Shown piece by piece: positions 43,803-52,585 of a DNA stretch of 64,000 nt. Source of the stretch: CAYYUA01 sp964542585 (GTDB taxonomy: Bacteria; Bacteroidota; Bacteroidia; CAILMK01; CAYYUA01). Position numbers and translations under genes: made by a program. How positions within the stretch are numbered: position 1 is the stretch's first letter; each line of letters begins with the position of its first letter. The DNA lies in contig CAZIUI010000005.1 of assembly GCA_964542585.1 (NCBI GenBank), positions 62,001 to 126,000 of the forward strand. Direction: 5' to 3'. A model generated the notes under the pieces. The model did no database searches, was not told the DNA's origin, and saw nothing but the letters and a program-made list of their open reading frames with translations.

Positions 43803-45050
43803 ATGGTACATACCTCAACCATAGTTATTGGCGGTGGTCTTTCCGGGATCAACTGTGCTCGTTATCTGGAAAGGGCGGGTTATGATTACCGGCTTATCGA
43901 AGCTACTGATACCCTTGGTGGCCGGATGAAAACCGACAAATACAAAGGATTTCTCCTGGATCATGGTTTTCAGGTCTTTTTATCTGCTTATCCCGAGGCC
44001 ATGCAGACCCTGGACTACGAGCGTTTGAATCTGCAGGCTTTTTTGCCCGGGTCCATTATACGCATCAATGACAGTTTTCAAAAGCTTGTAGATCCTGCCA
44101 ATCAACCACTAAAAGCGCTGGGATCGCTATTTGCGCCCGTTGGCAGTATCAAGGATAAGTTTAAGCTTGCTTCACTTCGCAGCAGGATCATGAATAAGCC
44201 TCCAGAAACCATTTTTAAGGAGCAAAAGGGCTTAAGCACCTACCAATACCTCAAGCAACAAGGATTTTCTGAAAAGATCATCGATCGGCTTTTTAGGCCT
44301 TTTTTGGGGGGTGTTTATTTGAGCCGAGAGCTTGAAACGTCCTCCCAAATGCTGGAATTTGTTTTCCGAATGTTTTCTGAAGGTGATACTTGTGTACCGA
44401 CTACTGGTATCCAGGCGATTCCTTTGCAAATGGCCGAAACCATCCCTGGAAGTAAGATTATCTATAACCAGTCCGTGAAGCAAATCACCTCCGAAGCGGT
44501 TAGGCTGGCGAATGGAGAAGAACTTTCCGCGGATAACATTGTGCTGGCTACCGAGGCACCACAAGCGGCGCATTTACTGAATTTACCCGGCCTTGACGTT
44601 GGACAAAACAGCACCACTTGCCTCTATTTTAGCATAGAAGGAGAACCGCCTACAAAAGAACCGCTACTCGTACTGAATGGCAGTAGCGATGGTCCTATCA
44701 ATTCGATTGCTGTGATGAGCCAGGTAGCCGGCAATTATGCGCCCAAAGGTAAACACCTGGTTGCGGTGTCTTTGGTGGGTGCGGCAAAATCCGATAAAAA
44801 GGATCAGGTAGTAGCACAGCTCAAAGATTGGTATAATCCGTCTTATATTGATCAATGGGAGCACTTAGCCACTTATGAGGTTCCCTATGGCCTACCGGAT
44901 AAATCGCCTGGCAACTTTTTGAAAAATCCTTCTGCATTAAACCTTGCTGATAACCATTTTATCTGTGGTGATCACTTGGTGACGCCCTCGCAGAACGGCG
45001 CTATGGCATCCGGAAGGCAAGCAGCTGAGGCTGTTCTAGCTAAGGGCTAG
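43803..45050 (+). CDS. FAD-dependent amine oxidase-family protein
   Basis: A 415-residue flavoprotein with the Rossmann motif VIGGGLSGINCARYLERAGYDYRLIEA at the N-terminus and GGRMKTDKYKGFLLDHGFQVF, the pattern of the amine oxidase/phytoene desaturase/protoporphyrinogen oxidase superfamily. A C-terminal FAD-closing motif appears as GDHLVTPSQNGAMASGRQAA. The substrate is not clear. I do not call it HemY, because HemY-specific motifs are not evident, although the presence of hemQ makes that worth checking. There is no membrane helix, and no neighbouring gene is on the same strand. Confidence 0.8.
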   Translation: MVHTSTIVIGGGLSGINCARYLERAGYDYRLIEATDTLGGRMKTDKYKGFLLDHGFQVFLSAYPEAMQTLDYERLNLQAFLPGSIIRINDSFQKLVDPANQPLKALGSLFAPVGSIKDKFKLASLRSRIMNKPPETIFKEQKGLSTYQYLKQQGFSEKIIDRLFRPFLGGVYLSRELETSSQMLEFVFRMFSEGDTCVPTTGIQAIPLQMAETIPGSKIIYNQSVKQITSEAVRLANGEELSADNIVLATEAPQAAHLLNLPGLDVGQNSTTCLYFSIEGEPPTKEPLLVLNGSSDGPINSIAVMSQVAGNYAPKGKHLVAVSLVGAAKSDKKDQVVAQLKDWYNPSYIDQWEHLATYEVPYGLPDKSPGNFLKNPSALNLADNHFICGDHLVTPSQNGAMASGRQAAEAVLAKG

Positions 45051-45054
45051 CTCC

Positions 45055-45477
45055 TCATTGGCCCATAAGCTGGACCACTACTTCCCGTTTCCGGGCCCGG
45101 GTATCAAAATCCAGGAACACAATCTGCTGCCAGGTACCGGTCAGTAAGCGCTTATTCTGGAACGGAAAAGCCTGAGTAGTTCCGATCAGGGCTGATCTTA
45201 GATGGGATGCACCATTGTCATCACCCCATGTTTGATTGTGCGCGTAGCCGTGGCCGTAAGGAGCCAATTTACCCAGCATTTGATCCACATCTTTATTTAC
45301 CAGGCCCGGCTCATATTCCAGCGTTGTAATACCAGTGGTAGCGCCAATGCCGTAAACGCTGGCTTGGCCTTCTTGAAGCCCACTTTCGCGTATAATACGG
45401 GATACCTCGTCCGAGAGGTTAATAATACTTGTATAACCTTCGGTTTGAAAGCTGATAACTTCTGTCTTAATTTCCAT
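45055..45477 (-). CDS. YjbQ family (UPF0047) protein
   Basis: A 140-residue single-domain protein. The family landmarks are YGIGATTGITTLEYEPGLVNKDVD and HGYAHNQTWGDDNGASHLRSALIG, followed by GTWQQIVFLDFD. YjbQ proteins have been described as thiamin phosphate synthase-like, with weak activity in E. coli; the true role is uncertain. I start at the ATG at 45477; a longer start at 45498 would overlap the upstream gene by 11 bases. It is convergent with the FAD gene, four bases between stops. Confidence 0.9.
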   Translation of the reverse strand: MEIKTEVISFQTEGYTSIINLSDEVSRIIRESGLQEGQASVYGIGATTGITTLEYEPGLVNKDVDQMLGKLAPYGHGYAHNQTWGDDNGASHLRSALIGTTQAFPFQNKRLLTGTWQQIVFLDFDTRARKREVVVQLMGQ

Positions 45478-45487
45478 AGCAATGCTT

Positions 45488-47377
45488 CTATTGAACAATC
45501 AAGTTGGCATGTAGCTGTTCGCCATTTGCACCCTTAATGACCACATGGTAAAAGCCGGCGGATAAATTTTCGACCGAAAACCAGAACGAATCGGAATCTC
45601 CTTGAAGTTGAGATTTATACGAAAGCTGGCCGGCATTTCCATATAGCTTAAGAATTGGTGCTTGAAGATTAGCTAAAGCCTCCCCCTGAATTTTAACGAA
45701 ACGACTTGCAGGATTAGGGGAAAGGGATATCCCATTGGGCTTTTTAATAGACGGTTGTTGGGTTTGATTTGTATCGGGTTGTGAAAAAGTATCCGGTGTA
45801 AAACGCTGGCAGACCGTATAATTATTCCTGTTGTAGCGCTTTAATGCCGGCAGTTCTTCTTCTTGCAGGGAATGGGCAGGATTATAGGCAGGCCATTGAA
45901 AACTGTCGGTCCAATAGCCCGGTCTTTTTTTGTCGAGGTAATAGCTATTCTCTTTCAGCCCTTGGCCGCTATCAGCTAGCAGTTTTCCCTGGTAATTGTT
46001 GCTACTCATGAAGTGACGCTCACCATTTACCAAATACTGGCCATCGGGGTTTGGAATTTCAAGCCCCATGATATTTTGCTGATCCGAAGCCGGATTATTG
46101 CTCATGTAAAGCCCATAAAGAAGGGCCCTGTTCCGAAAGAAGGTGTTGTAGGGGCCATTGATGTCATGGGATTTATCAATGGTAATGGTTTGTACGGTAT
46201 TACCCTCAAAAAGATTGGCATAGGGATAATTACCATGCAATACCAGGTCTCCCGTAAAGTCACTAGGAAAACCGGATTTATAAGGGTCAAGCGAATAATT
46301 ATAGGCCAGGACATTGGCATTGGCAGAAGCTTGTAAAAGCATTCCATGGCGAAGATGCTCAAAAATGTTGTTGGCTATGTGGCATTGACCGGTGGTTAAA
46401 TGTAACGTCATCCCATAAGCCTTTCCTCCGCCACCGTAATTAAAAGCGTGGTGGAAGTAGGATCCTGTAACCGATATATGCTGGCTTTTAGCCACTTCCA
46501 CATGGGAAAAGTTGCACTTGTAGCTCTCAACACCACGAACCCAACAATTACGGGCATACCTGAAAGCAATGTTGCTGGTCTGTTCTTCCGTTTTTCCTTT
46601 TCTAATAAGCTTTAAACAACCAATTCCTACATGGCTTTTCCATTTTACGCTGCGGAGGCGGGGATTGAGACTGCTATCAAATTCCATTCGTAATGGCTTG
46701 TCTAAGGTTAGGCTTCCCTGCTTCTGATCCCTGATGGTTAGAAAATGGCCAAGGCTCCCTTGGGCCCAATCGGAAGTTGCTAGTTTACCATTATCCTGGA
46801 TAAATGCCAGATGTTGATCAGCCTGGTAGGCTTTGGCACCTGGAAATTGTAATTGCTCCTGATTGCGGGATTGTGTGGGAAGGGTGTCAAGGATTTGACC
46901 AGCCCGCCCTTTAATGCTGATAAGGTCAGCTTTAACCGTTTGCTCAAATATGAGGGTTGTTTGATCACTTCCCGCTCCGCTAAGGATTGTACTATCCGGT
47001 AGGCTGATGCCATTGCTGAAGTAGTATGTGCCTGTTGGAAGGGAAATGACCGTTGGTTGCCCTGCCTGATCAGCCAATATATTGCTGAAAACCGTGTCAG
47101 CGCTATAAATGGTATCGTTAGCGCTTGTATAGGCTCTAAAATTAACCGTATCAGGCTTATTCAGCCCAGCATTTTTGGTTAAACCACCATTTGACCAGTC
47201 AACAGCTCTCTTTGAAGGCAAAACCTGACCCCATGAATTAACAGGATTAGCGAAGCTTACCAATAGAAGGAAAGTGCTTATTACCCAAAATGAAAGCAAG
47301 GATTGACTACGCCAGCTCTTCAAAAGCGCGGTCTTTCTGACGTTTAATCCTGCGGCTGATCTTAATACTGAGCTCAT
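45488..47377 (-). CDS. Secreted beta-helix protein with type IX secretion sorting domain
   Basis: A protein of about 629 residues with a signal peptide ending NSWG and Gln at the next position. Many short repeating strands rich in Gly and Asn (GIGCLKLIRKG, HISVTGSYFHHAFNYGGGG) suggest a right-handed parallel beta-helix, a fold used for pectin or other polysaccharide binding. The last 75 residues (ISLSPNPASRFVKIQG onward, ending AGFYHVVIKGANGEQL) match the type A sorting domain of the type IX system. From the ATG at 47377 it overlaps tatC by 71 bases. A TTG at 47323 gives a tidier signal peptide and a 17-base overlap. Confidence 0.8.
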   Translation of the reverse strand: MSSVLRSAAGLNVRKTALLKSWRSQSLLSFWVISTFLLLVSFANPVNSWGQVLPSKRAVDWSNGGLTKNAGLNKPDTVNFRAYTSANDTIYSADTVFSNILADQAGQPTVISLPTGTYYFSNGISLPDSTILSGAGSDQTTLIFEQTVKADLISIKGRAGQILDTLPTQSRNQEQLQFPGAKAYQADQHLAFIQDNGKLATSDWAQGSLGHFLTIRDQKQGSLTLDKPLRMEFDSSLNPRLRSVKWKSHVGIGCLKLIRKGKTEEQTSNIAFRYARNCWVRGVESYKCNFSHVEVAKSQHISVTGSYFHHAFNYGGGGKAYGMTLHLTTGQCHIANNIFEHLRHGMLLQASANANVLAYNYSLDPYKSGFPSDFTGDLVLHGNYPYANLFEGNTVQTITIDKSHDINGPYNTFFRNRALLYGLYMSNNPASDQQNIMGLEIPNPDGQYLVNGERHFMSSNNYQGKLLADSGQGLKENSYYLDKKRPGYWTDSFQWPAYNPAHSLQEEELPALKRYNRNNYTVCQRFTPDTFSQPDTNQTQQPSIKKPNGISLSPNPASRFVKIQGEALANLQAPILKLYGNAGQLSYKSQLQGDSDSFWFSVENLSAGFYHVVIKGANGEQLHANLIVQ

Positions 47378-48143
47378 ACAAAAGGAAAAAAGGGATGCAT
47401 AGAATAATTTGACTTGTAAAATCAGGAGGAGTCAAAATAGCTGATATGATCAACACTACAATGATAGCGTGCCTTCGGTAGGCTTTTAAAATTTCCGGCG
47501 TAATTAAATCTAGCTTTGATAAAACGTAAGCTATAACCGGAATCTCAAAAATGACGGCTGCGGCAAAAACCACGGATGCCAAAGTGGATATAAAGCTGCG
47601 AAGCGTTATAACGTTTTGAATATCCTCAGTAACCCGATAGCTACCCAAAAACTGGATGGACATTGGGCTAAGCATGTAGTAACCAAACAAAATCCCTAAC
47701 GCAAACAGGATAAAAATAAAAAATAGCATAAAGATACTGTACTTACGCTCACTGCCGTTCAATGCAGGCTTTATGAAACGCCAAAGCTCAAATATGAGGT
47801 AGGGGAAGCCTGCAATTATACCCAGCATAAAGGATACAAACAGGTGCTGAGTAAACTGGCCCGCCATGTGGATATTTGAAAGTTTAAAGCCCATTTCTTT
47901 GATACAAAGATTTTCTCCTAGGTTTAACTGTTCAGAGAGCCAGCAAAGGGCTTGATAGGTCCAAAAAGTACTGCGGGCTGGAGCTAGCACCAGACCATCA
48001 AAAACAAAGGTTTTGTTGATGAAAGCCACGATTGCCATGACCAGGATAACCGCAAAGGAGCGGATTAAATGCCAACGCAGGGTGTCTAGGTGATCCAGGA
48101 AAGTAGCAGTTCCATCGTTGGTCTGATTGTTAGGCTCAGTCAT
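47307..48143 (-). CDS. tatC: Sec-independent protein translocase TatC
   Basis: TatC receives twin-arginine signal peptides and forms the core of the Tat export channel in the inner membrane. The 278-residue protein has six hydrophobic helices, the N-terminal FLDHLDTLRWHLIRS, the conserved FPYLIFELWRFIKPAL, and GSYRVTEDIQNVITLRSF before the last helices. A polar N-terminal and a basic C-terminal tail lie in the cytoplasm. tatA/tatB are not in the window. It overlaps the start of the type IX secreted protein gene. Confidence 0.95.
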   Translation of the reverse strand: MTEPNNQTNDGTATFLDHLDTLRWHLIRSFAVILVMAIVAFINKTFVFDGLVLAPARSTFWTYQALCWLSEQLNLGENLCIKEMGFKLSNIHMAGQFTQHLFVSFMLGIIAGFPYLIFELWRFIKPALNGSERKYSIFMLFFIFILFALGILFGYYMLSPMSIQFLGSYRVTEDIQNVITLRSFISTLASVVFAAAVIFEIPVIAYVLSKLDLITPEILKAYRRHAIIVVLIISAILTPPDFTSQIILCIPFFLLYELSIKISRRIKRQKDRAFEELA

Positions 48144-48291
48144 GAATGGAGGGCTCTATCGGGATCTTAAATTCCTTTCGGCCACTTTTTTGATCTGCAA
48201 AATAAAAACAAATCCTCACGGCTTTTGGTGCTATGAACCATTAAAACTGGATTATAAGCTTTTAGAAAGCCAGGTTTGTTGGCTTATACTG

Positions 48292-48299
48292 TACTTTTG
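48292..48299 (+). promoter_or_regulatory. -7 element upstream of the RlmL-like gene
   Basis: TACTTTTG matches TAnnTTTG, 48 bases before the ATG at 48347. A TTG at 48276 is only 13 bases away, shorter than usual, so the match is partial. Confidence 0.4.
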
Positions 48300-48346
48300 C
48301 CACCAATCCTTTGATCAAGAATGCTTCAAAAGGAGGATCGGTACCC

Positions 48347-49492
48347 ATGGTGGATTTTAAAACGGCCTATAGTTCTATTCGTTGTACCTGCCCCAAAGGG
48401 ATGGCTGAAGTGCTCAAAACTGAAGTGGCGGACCTTGGATACTCAGTGGATAGCAGCAACTATACAGGCATAACCGTTCACGGCAATTTAAAAGATTGCA
48501 TATACTTAAACCTGCATTTGCGATGCTGCCATAAGGTGCTCTATCAGTTACAGGCCTTCCAGGCCAATGATCCGGACGAACTTTACCGGACCCTGGTCAA
48601 AATTCCCTGGGAAAGCTACTTAACCCTAAAAGCTCATTTTACGATAGAAAATGTGACCGAGAATGCCCATATCAAGGACACCCGATTTGCTAATTTAAAA
48701 GTGAAAGATGCGATTGCGGACCGCTTTCAACAGGTGACGGGTAAACGCCCCGACAGCCGTTCGGAAAAGGACCAAGCGGTTGTTTTCTTGTTCTGGAAGG
48801 GAGCAGATGCGATGATCTACTTGGATACATCCGGACAGCCGCTTTCCCGGCATGGTTACCGGAAAAGAAGAGTAGAGGCGCCCTTGTCAGAAGCCTTGGC
48901 AGCAGCCCTGGTTTTAAGCAGTCAATGGAATCCGGACCAGCCGTTCGTAAATCCCATGTGTGGTTCGGGTACGTTGGCTATAGAGGCGGCAATGATGGCC
49001 ATTAACAGGCCACCAGGGTTAATGCGGGAATATTTTGGTTTCATGTACCTCAAAGGGTATCAAAATGAGTTATGGCATGAGCTTAGGGAGGCAGCTAAGC
49101 AGCAGGTGAAAACCCAAGCTCAGCCTACCATTATAGCTGCAGATCATGATCCGCAGGCCATCAAAGTGACACAGGATAATGCACGCAGGGCCGGTGTTTT
49201 GAAGTACCTTTCCCTGCATACGACTTCACTTCAGGATACGCCCCTGCCAAACAATCCGGGCGTTATCATGATGAACCCACCTTATGGCACAAGAATGGGA
49301 GAAGCTGCTGTGTTGGCTGATCAATACAAGCAAATCGGTGATTATTTGAAGAATTATGCCAAAGGCTATCAGGCTTGCGTTTTTACGGGTAATCAACAAT
49401 TGGCCAAACACATTGGGCTTAAAACCAATAGCCGCACAACTTTCTTCAATGGGAAGCTGGAATGCCGCTTACTTAGCTATTTGGTTTATTAA
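48347..49492 (+). CDS. THUMP-domain rRNA N2-guanine methyltransferase (RlmL N-half-like)
   Basis: A 381-residue RNA methyltransferase. Residues 1-160 hold an N-terminal ferredoxin-like region and THUMP domain. A Rossmann methyltransferase follows with NPMCGSGTLAIEAAMMA and the catalytic NPPYGTRMGE, as in RlmL, which makes m2G2445 in 23S rRNA. It lacks the RlmK-like second domain of the E. coli enzyme, which is normal outside gamma-proteobacteria. The ATG at 48347 has AAAGGAGG ten bases upstream; an in-frame TTG at 48311 precedes that site and is rejected. Confidence 0.87.
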   Translation: MVDFKTAYSSIRCTCPKGMAEVLKTEVADLGYSVDSSNYTGITVHGNLKDCIYLNLHLRCCHKVLYQLQAFQANDPDELYRTLVKIPWESYLTLKAHFTIENVTENAHIKDTRFANLKVKDAIADRFQQVTGKRPDSRSEKDQAVVFLFWKGADAMIYLDTSGQPLSRHGYRKRRVEAPLSEALAAALVLSSQWNPDQPFVNPMCGSGTLAIEAAMMAINRPPGLMREYFGFMYLKGYQNELWHELREAAKQQVKTQAQPTIIAADHDPQAIKVTQDNARRAGVLKYLSLHTTSLQDTPLPNNPGVIMMNPPYGTRMGEAAVLADQYKQIGDYLKNYAKGYQACVFTGNQQLAKHIGLKTNSRTTFFNGKLECRLLSYLVY

Positions 49493-49522
49493 GGCTCAAA
49501 GGCGGGAATAGAAGATCCTTTC

Positions 49523-50572
49523 ATGGTGTGCGATTATCTTATAATAGGGCAAGGCTTAGCGGGTACCCATTTGGCTTGGCAGGCCTTAAAAAGAGGTGAA
49601 TGGCCCTTGGTGATTGATCAGCCTAAGCCAGGTGCTGCTTCTCAAGTGGCCGGTGGCTTGGTGAATCCCGTTACCGGAAGGAGGCTAACCAAAACTTGGG
49701 GCGCTGAGACCCTCATACCCTATGCTGAAGAAACTTACCGAGCTCATGAAGATATTGTACAAGAGCGTTTTTATTTCCAAAAACCGATCGCCCGGATCTT
49801 TAAAGATGAACAGCAAAAGGGACAATGGTACAAAAAACGCAGACCACAACAGGAATACTATACTTACGTCCAATCAGAAACGTTACCCCCTGACATAGAC
49901 AAGACTTGCCACGCTGAATATGGGGGGGTGGTATTAAACCGAGGAGGGTTCCTGAATACAAAGCTATATTTGCAGAAGTCCCGTGAACACTTTAGCCAAA
50001 AAGGGCTGCTGAAAACCGCCAATTTTAATTACAGCCAATTAACCTTTCATCATGGCCTTTGGGAATGGGAAGGTCTTCAAGCCAGGTATGTAATCGCCTG
50101 TGAGGGGTGGCAACTTCCCCAAAATCCGTATTTCCATTCCCTGCCGCTTAAACCGGTCAAAGGACAAGTGCTTACTGTTGACGCAGTCGATTTGCCAACG
50201 GAACAAGTCATAAACAAAGGTTTCTGGATGATACCAGTTGGCGAACATGAATTTAGAGTTGGAGCCACTTATGAGCATGAGCTCCCTGCTGTCGAGCCTT
50301 CTGCTGAAGCTTACCAACAGCTTACTGACCAGCTTAACCGGTTTTTAAAGGTGCCCTATAAGGTTTTACAGCGAGAGAGTGGGGTGCGGCCAACCATGCC
50401 GGATAGCCTTCCAGTGGCGGGTTGGCATCCCTCTAATCCGCAAATTGGAATATTGAATGGATTAGGAAGTAAGGGGGTGTTACAAGCACCCTATTTAGCA
50501 TCAAGCTTATTGCCTGGTAAAGATGATCGTCATATTTTAACTGATAAAATGAACGTTAAACGCTACCTTTGA
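49523..50572 (+). CDS. FAD-dependent oxidoreductase, DAO family
   Basis: A 349-residue flavoprotein of the D-amino acid oxidase fold. The N-terminal FAD motif is YLIIGQGLAGTHLAWQALKRG, SQVAGGLVNPVTGRRLT follows, and the C-terminal region has VGATYEHELP and the FAD-closing GLGSKGVLQAPYLA. Related bacterial proteins oxidise amino acids or act in tRNA modification (the MnmC C-domain is similar). The position 30 bases after an RNA methyltransferase makes an RNA role conceivable, but unproven. The substrate is unassigned. Confidence 0.78.
   Translation: MVCDYLIIGQGLAGTHLAWQALKRGEWPLVIDQPKPGAASQVAGGLVNPVTGRRLTKTWGAETLIPYAEETYRAHEDIVQERFYFQKPIARIFKDEQQKGQWYKKRRPQQEYYTYVQSETLPPDIDKTCHAEYGGVVLNRGGFLNTKLYLQKSREHFSQKGLLKTANFNYSQLTFHHGLWEWEGLQARYVIACEGWQLPQNPYFHSLPLKPVKGQVLTVDAVDLPTEQVINKGFWMIPVGEHEFRVGATYEHELPAVEPSAEAYQQLTDQLNRFLKVPYKVLQRESGVRPTMPDSLPVAGWHPSNPQIGILNGLGSKGVLQAPYLASSLLPGKDDRHILTDKMNVKRYL
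50564..50571 (+). promoter_or_regulatory. -7 element upstream of osmC-like gene
   Basis: TACCTTTG matches TAnnTTTG and overlaps the stop of the preceding oxidoreductase gene, 55 bases before the OsmC ATG. No TTG at -33. Confidence 0.4.
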
Positions 50573-50626
50573 TGTTTACAAAGCAGTTGTCTATATAATT
50601 TTTCAAACAATTTAAAAAGCAGCTTT

Positions 50627-51058
50627 ATGCCGACAAGAAATGCCAGCGCTAATTGGAAAGGAGGGTTAAAAAGTGGTAATGGAAGTGTTAAAACCGAAAC
50701 CTCTCAGGTTGATGGACAATACCATTTCAACTCTCGTTTTGGGGACGGGAATGGCGGAACCAATCCTGAAGAGTTAATTGGTGCGGCTCATGCATCGTGT
50801 TACTCAATGGCACTCTCAGCAGGTTTAGAGGCTGACGGTTATACCCCTGATTACATCAATACCGAGGCAAATGTAACTGAGGACCAAGTAGAAGATGGAT
50901 TTGCTATAACCAACATTCATTTAGTTACGCGAGCTAAGGTGCCTCAAATTGATAAGCAAAAATTTTTAGAGCATACGGAAACAGCCAAAAATAACTGTCC
51001 GGTCTCTAAGGCCTTGGCTGGCACTAAGATCACTGTTGATGCTGATCTTGATTCCTAA
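50627..51058 (+). CDS. OsmC family peroxiredoxin-like protein
   Basis: OsmC proteins reduce organic hydroperoxides through two cysteines. This 143-residue protein has both, C58 in HASCYSMAL and C124 in NNCPVSKAL, with the Glu of the active site in EELIGAAHASC. A Gly/Asn-rich N-terminal hairpin and a closing strand ITVDADL complete the fold. It forms a dimer in the cytoplasm. The gene stands alone, with a -7 element upstream and a strong terminator 24 bases after the stop, so it is an independent unit. Confidence 0.92.
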   Translation: MPTRNASANWKGGLKSGNGSVKTETSQVDGQYHFNSRFGDGNGGTNPEELIGAAHASCYSMALSAGLEADGYTPDYINTEANVTEDQVEDGFAITNIHLVTRAKVPQIDKQKFLEHTETAKNNCPVSKALAGTKITVDADLDS

Positions 51059-51081
51059 AACCCTACAAAAAGGATAATGGT

Positions 51082-51118
51082 AACAGGAAGCTTTAAAATT
51101 CAAAGGCTTCCTGTTTTT
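51082..51118 (+). terminator. Rho-independent terminator of the osmC-like gene
   Basis: A 10-bp perfect stem AACAGGAAGC/GCTTCCTGTT (51082-51091 with 51106-51115) is followed by a run of T's to 51118. It rules out an ATG at 51077 as the start of the next gene, since that ATG would precede the hairpin. Confidence 0.85.
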
Positions 51119-51154
51119 AACAATCATAAAAATGAAAATTCCCTCAACGCAAAC

Positions 51155-52549
51155 ATGAACTTTAAAACAAAGCTGGGGATAAGTTTATTACTGGCCGCTG
51201 TAGTAAATTTTTCCCAGAGTTACATTGCTTCCATGAAGATAGCTGATCCTTTTTCTCATCGGACCCTATCCAAAACTGAAAAAGTTCAGCTTGCGAAGCG
51301 CCTGAAACCCGAACTTGTTGAGGGTATTGACTCAATTGCTTCCCTATTTAATAAGCAATATGGCCTTAATGCCTCTATCATGGTGAATTACAAGGGCCAT
51401 AAAATATTTGATAAAGCTTACGGCTCGATGCGCCCGGGCGGCAAAAAGCCTCTACATTCCACGCACTCGTTCCAATTAGCATCCGTTAGCAAGCAGTTTA
51501 CGGCTATGGCTACCCTGATGTTGGTGGATAAAGGAAAGCTGGATCTTTCTGATACCGTTCAGCGGCATATCTCTTATTTCCCCTATGAAGATATTACGGT
51601 AAAACAGGTGATGACCCATACAGCCGGTTTGCCGAATTACATGTGGGCAATTGAACATCATTGGGATCGGGAAAGAGCACCCTATAACGATGAGGTGTTG
51701 AAAATGATGGATTCTCTCGACCTTAACCTGTATTTTACTCCCGGCACCCGATTTTTTTATGCCAATAGCGGTTATATTACCCTTGCTCACCTCGTTGAAA
51801 AGGTTAGCGGAAAGCGGTATGACCAATTTTTACAGGAACGGATTTTTGACCCCCTCAATATGCAAGGATCCTTTGTGTACAGTAAGTGTTGGGACAAACA
51901 ATTTCCTGAGCGGCTAAAGGGTTACAAAGGCAATGGTTACCAAAGTTATAGGGTTGAGGACAATGCTTTAAACGGGCCAGTTGGTGATAAAGGGATCTAC
52001 GCAACCCCATCCGACCTTTACAAATGGGATCAAGCACTTTACAAGGGCGAGCTGATTAGTGATAGCCTGATGAAACAAGCTTTTAAACCAACCATCTTGA
52101 AAAATAGTAGAAAAATTCAATATGGATATGGTTTTCGGCTTGAACAACACGAGAACAAAAAAGTGGTTTACCACAACGGCCTCTGGCACGGTTTCCGATC
52201 CAGCTTGAAGCGTTATGTAGAGGACAACATTAGCCTCGCTGTTTTGAACAATACCGATAGTAGAAATAAGGGTCTCCTTGTAAGCCGCCTAGAAGATTAC
52301 CTTCATAAAAACCGCAAAGCTGGCCTCATTTTCAATTTAGTTTTTAATGAATTGGATAAAGCGGGCGACAAAGCTTATAAAATCCCTGACCAAGCTTATA
52401 AGTTTAGCAGCAACCAAAAGCATCGTTTAAGAAAAGCTGTTAACTACCTTCGTATGATGCATATGGGTGGTGAAGCGGATAACTTGCTAAAGGTTTATAA
52501 CCAAATGAAAAGGCAATCCGGTCAAGAGCCTTTAAGGGTTTTAAAGTAG
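51155..52549 (+). CDS. Serine hydrolase, beta-lactamase/class C fold
   Basis: A 464-residue exported protein from the ATG at 51155; the signal peptide is MNFKTKLGISLLLAAVVNF with a probable cut near IAS. The serine beta-lactamase/DD-peptidase motifs are present: SVSK at 110-113, the tyrosine motif YANSGY near 205, and the HNG motif in VVYHNGLWHGF near 336. The C-terminal extension of about 100 residues is not part of the core domain. Such proteins may act as DD-peptidases or esterases on peptidoglycan or D-amino-acid peptides. Antibiotic hydrolysis is not indicated by sequence alone. Confidence 0.85.
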   Translation: MNFKTKLGISLLLAAVVNFSQSYIASMKIADPFSHRTLSKTEKVQLAKRLKPELVEGIDSIASLFNKQYGLNASIMVNYKGHKIFDKAYGSMRPGGKKPLHSTHSFQLASVSKQFTAMATLMLVDKGKLDLSDTVQRHISYFPYEDITVKQVMTHTAGLPNYMWAIEHHWDRERAPYNDEVLKMMDSLDLNLYFTPGTRFFYANSGYITLAHLVEKVSGKRYDQFLQERIFDPLNMQGSFVYSKCWDKQFPERLKGYKGNGYQSYRVEDNALNGPVGDKGIYATPSDLYKWDQALYKGELISDSLMKQAFKPTILKNSRKIQYGYGFRLEQHENKKVVYHNGLWHGFRSSLKRYVEDNISLAVLNNTDSRNKGLLVSRLEDYLHKNRKAGLIFNLVFNELDKAGDKAYKIPDQAYKFSSNQKHRLRKAVNYLRMMHMGGEADNLLKVYNQMKRQSGQEPLRVLK

Positions 52550-52585
52550 AAATGGAAGGCTAATATTTCAAAATAATTAAACCTC

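Noticed and set aside
43803..45050. Calling the FAD amine-oxidase-like protein HemY to complete the coproporphyrin route
   Set aside because: Only general superfamily motifs are visible and it is not in the heme operon; the superfamily also includes desaturases and amine oxidases.
48311..48346. TTG start 36 bases upstream for the RlmL-like methyltransferase
   Set aside because: The AAAGGAGG ribosome-binding site lies inside that extension and is placed correctly for the ATG at 48347.
51077..51154. ATG at 51077 as the start of the beta-lactamase-fold gene
   Set aside because: It would be inside the osmC-like terminator region (51082-51118), and the extra 26 residues lack signal-peptide character. 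The ATG at 51155 gives a normal signal peptide.
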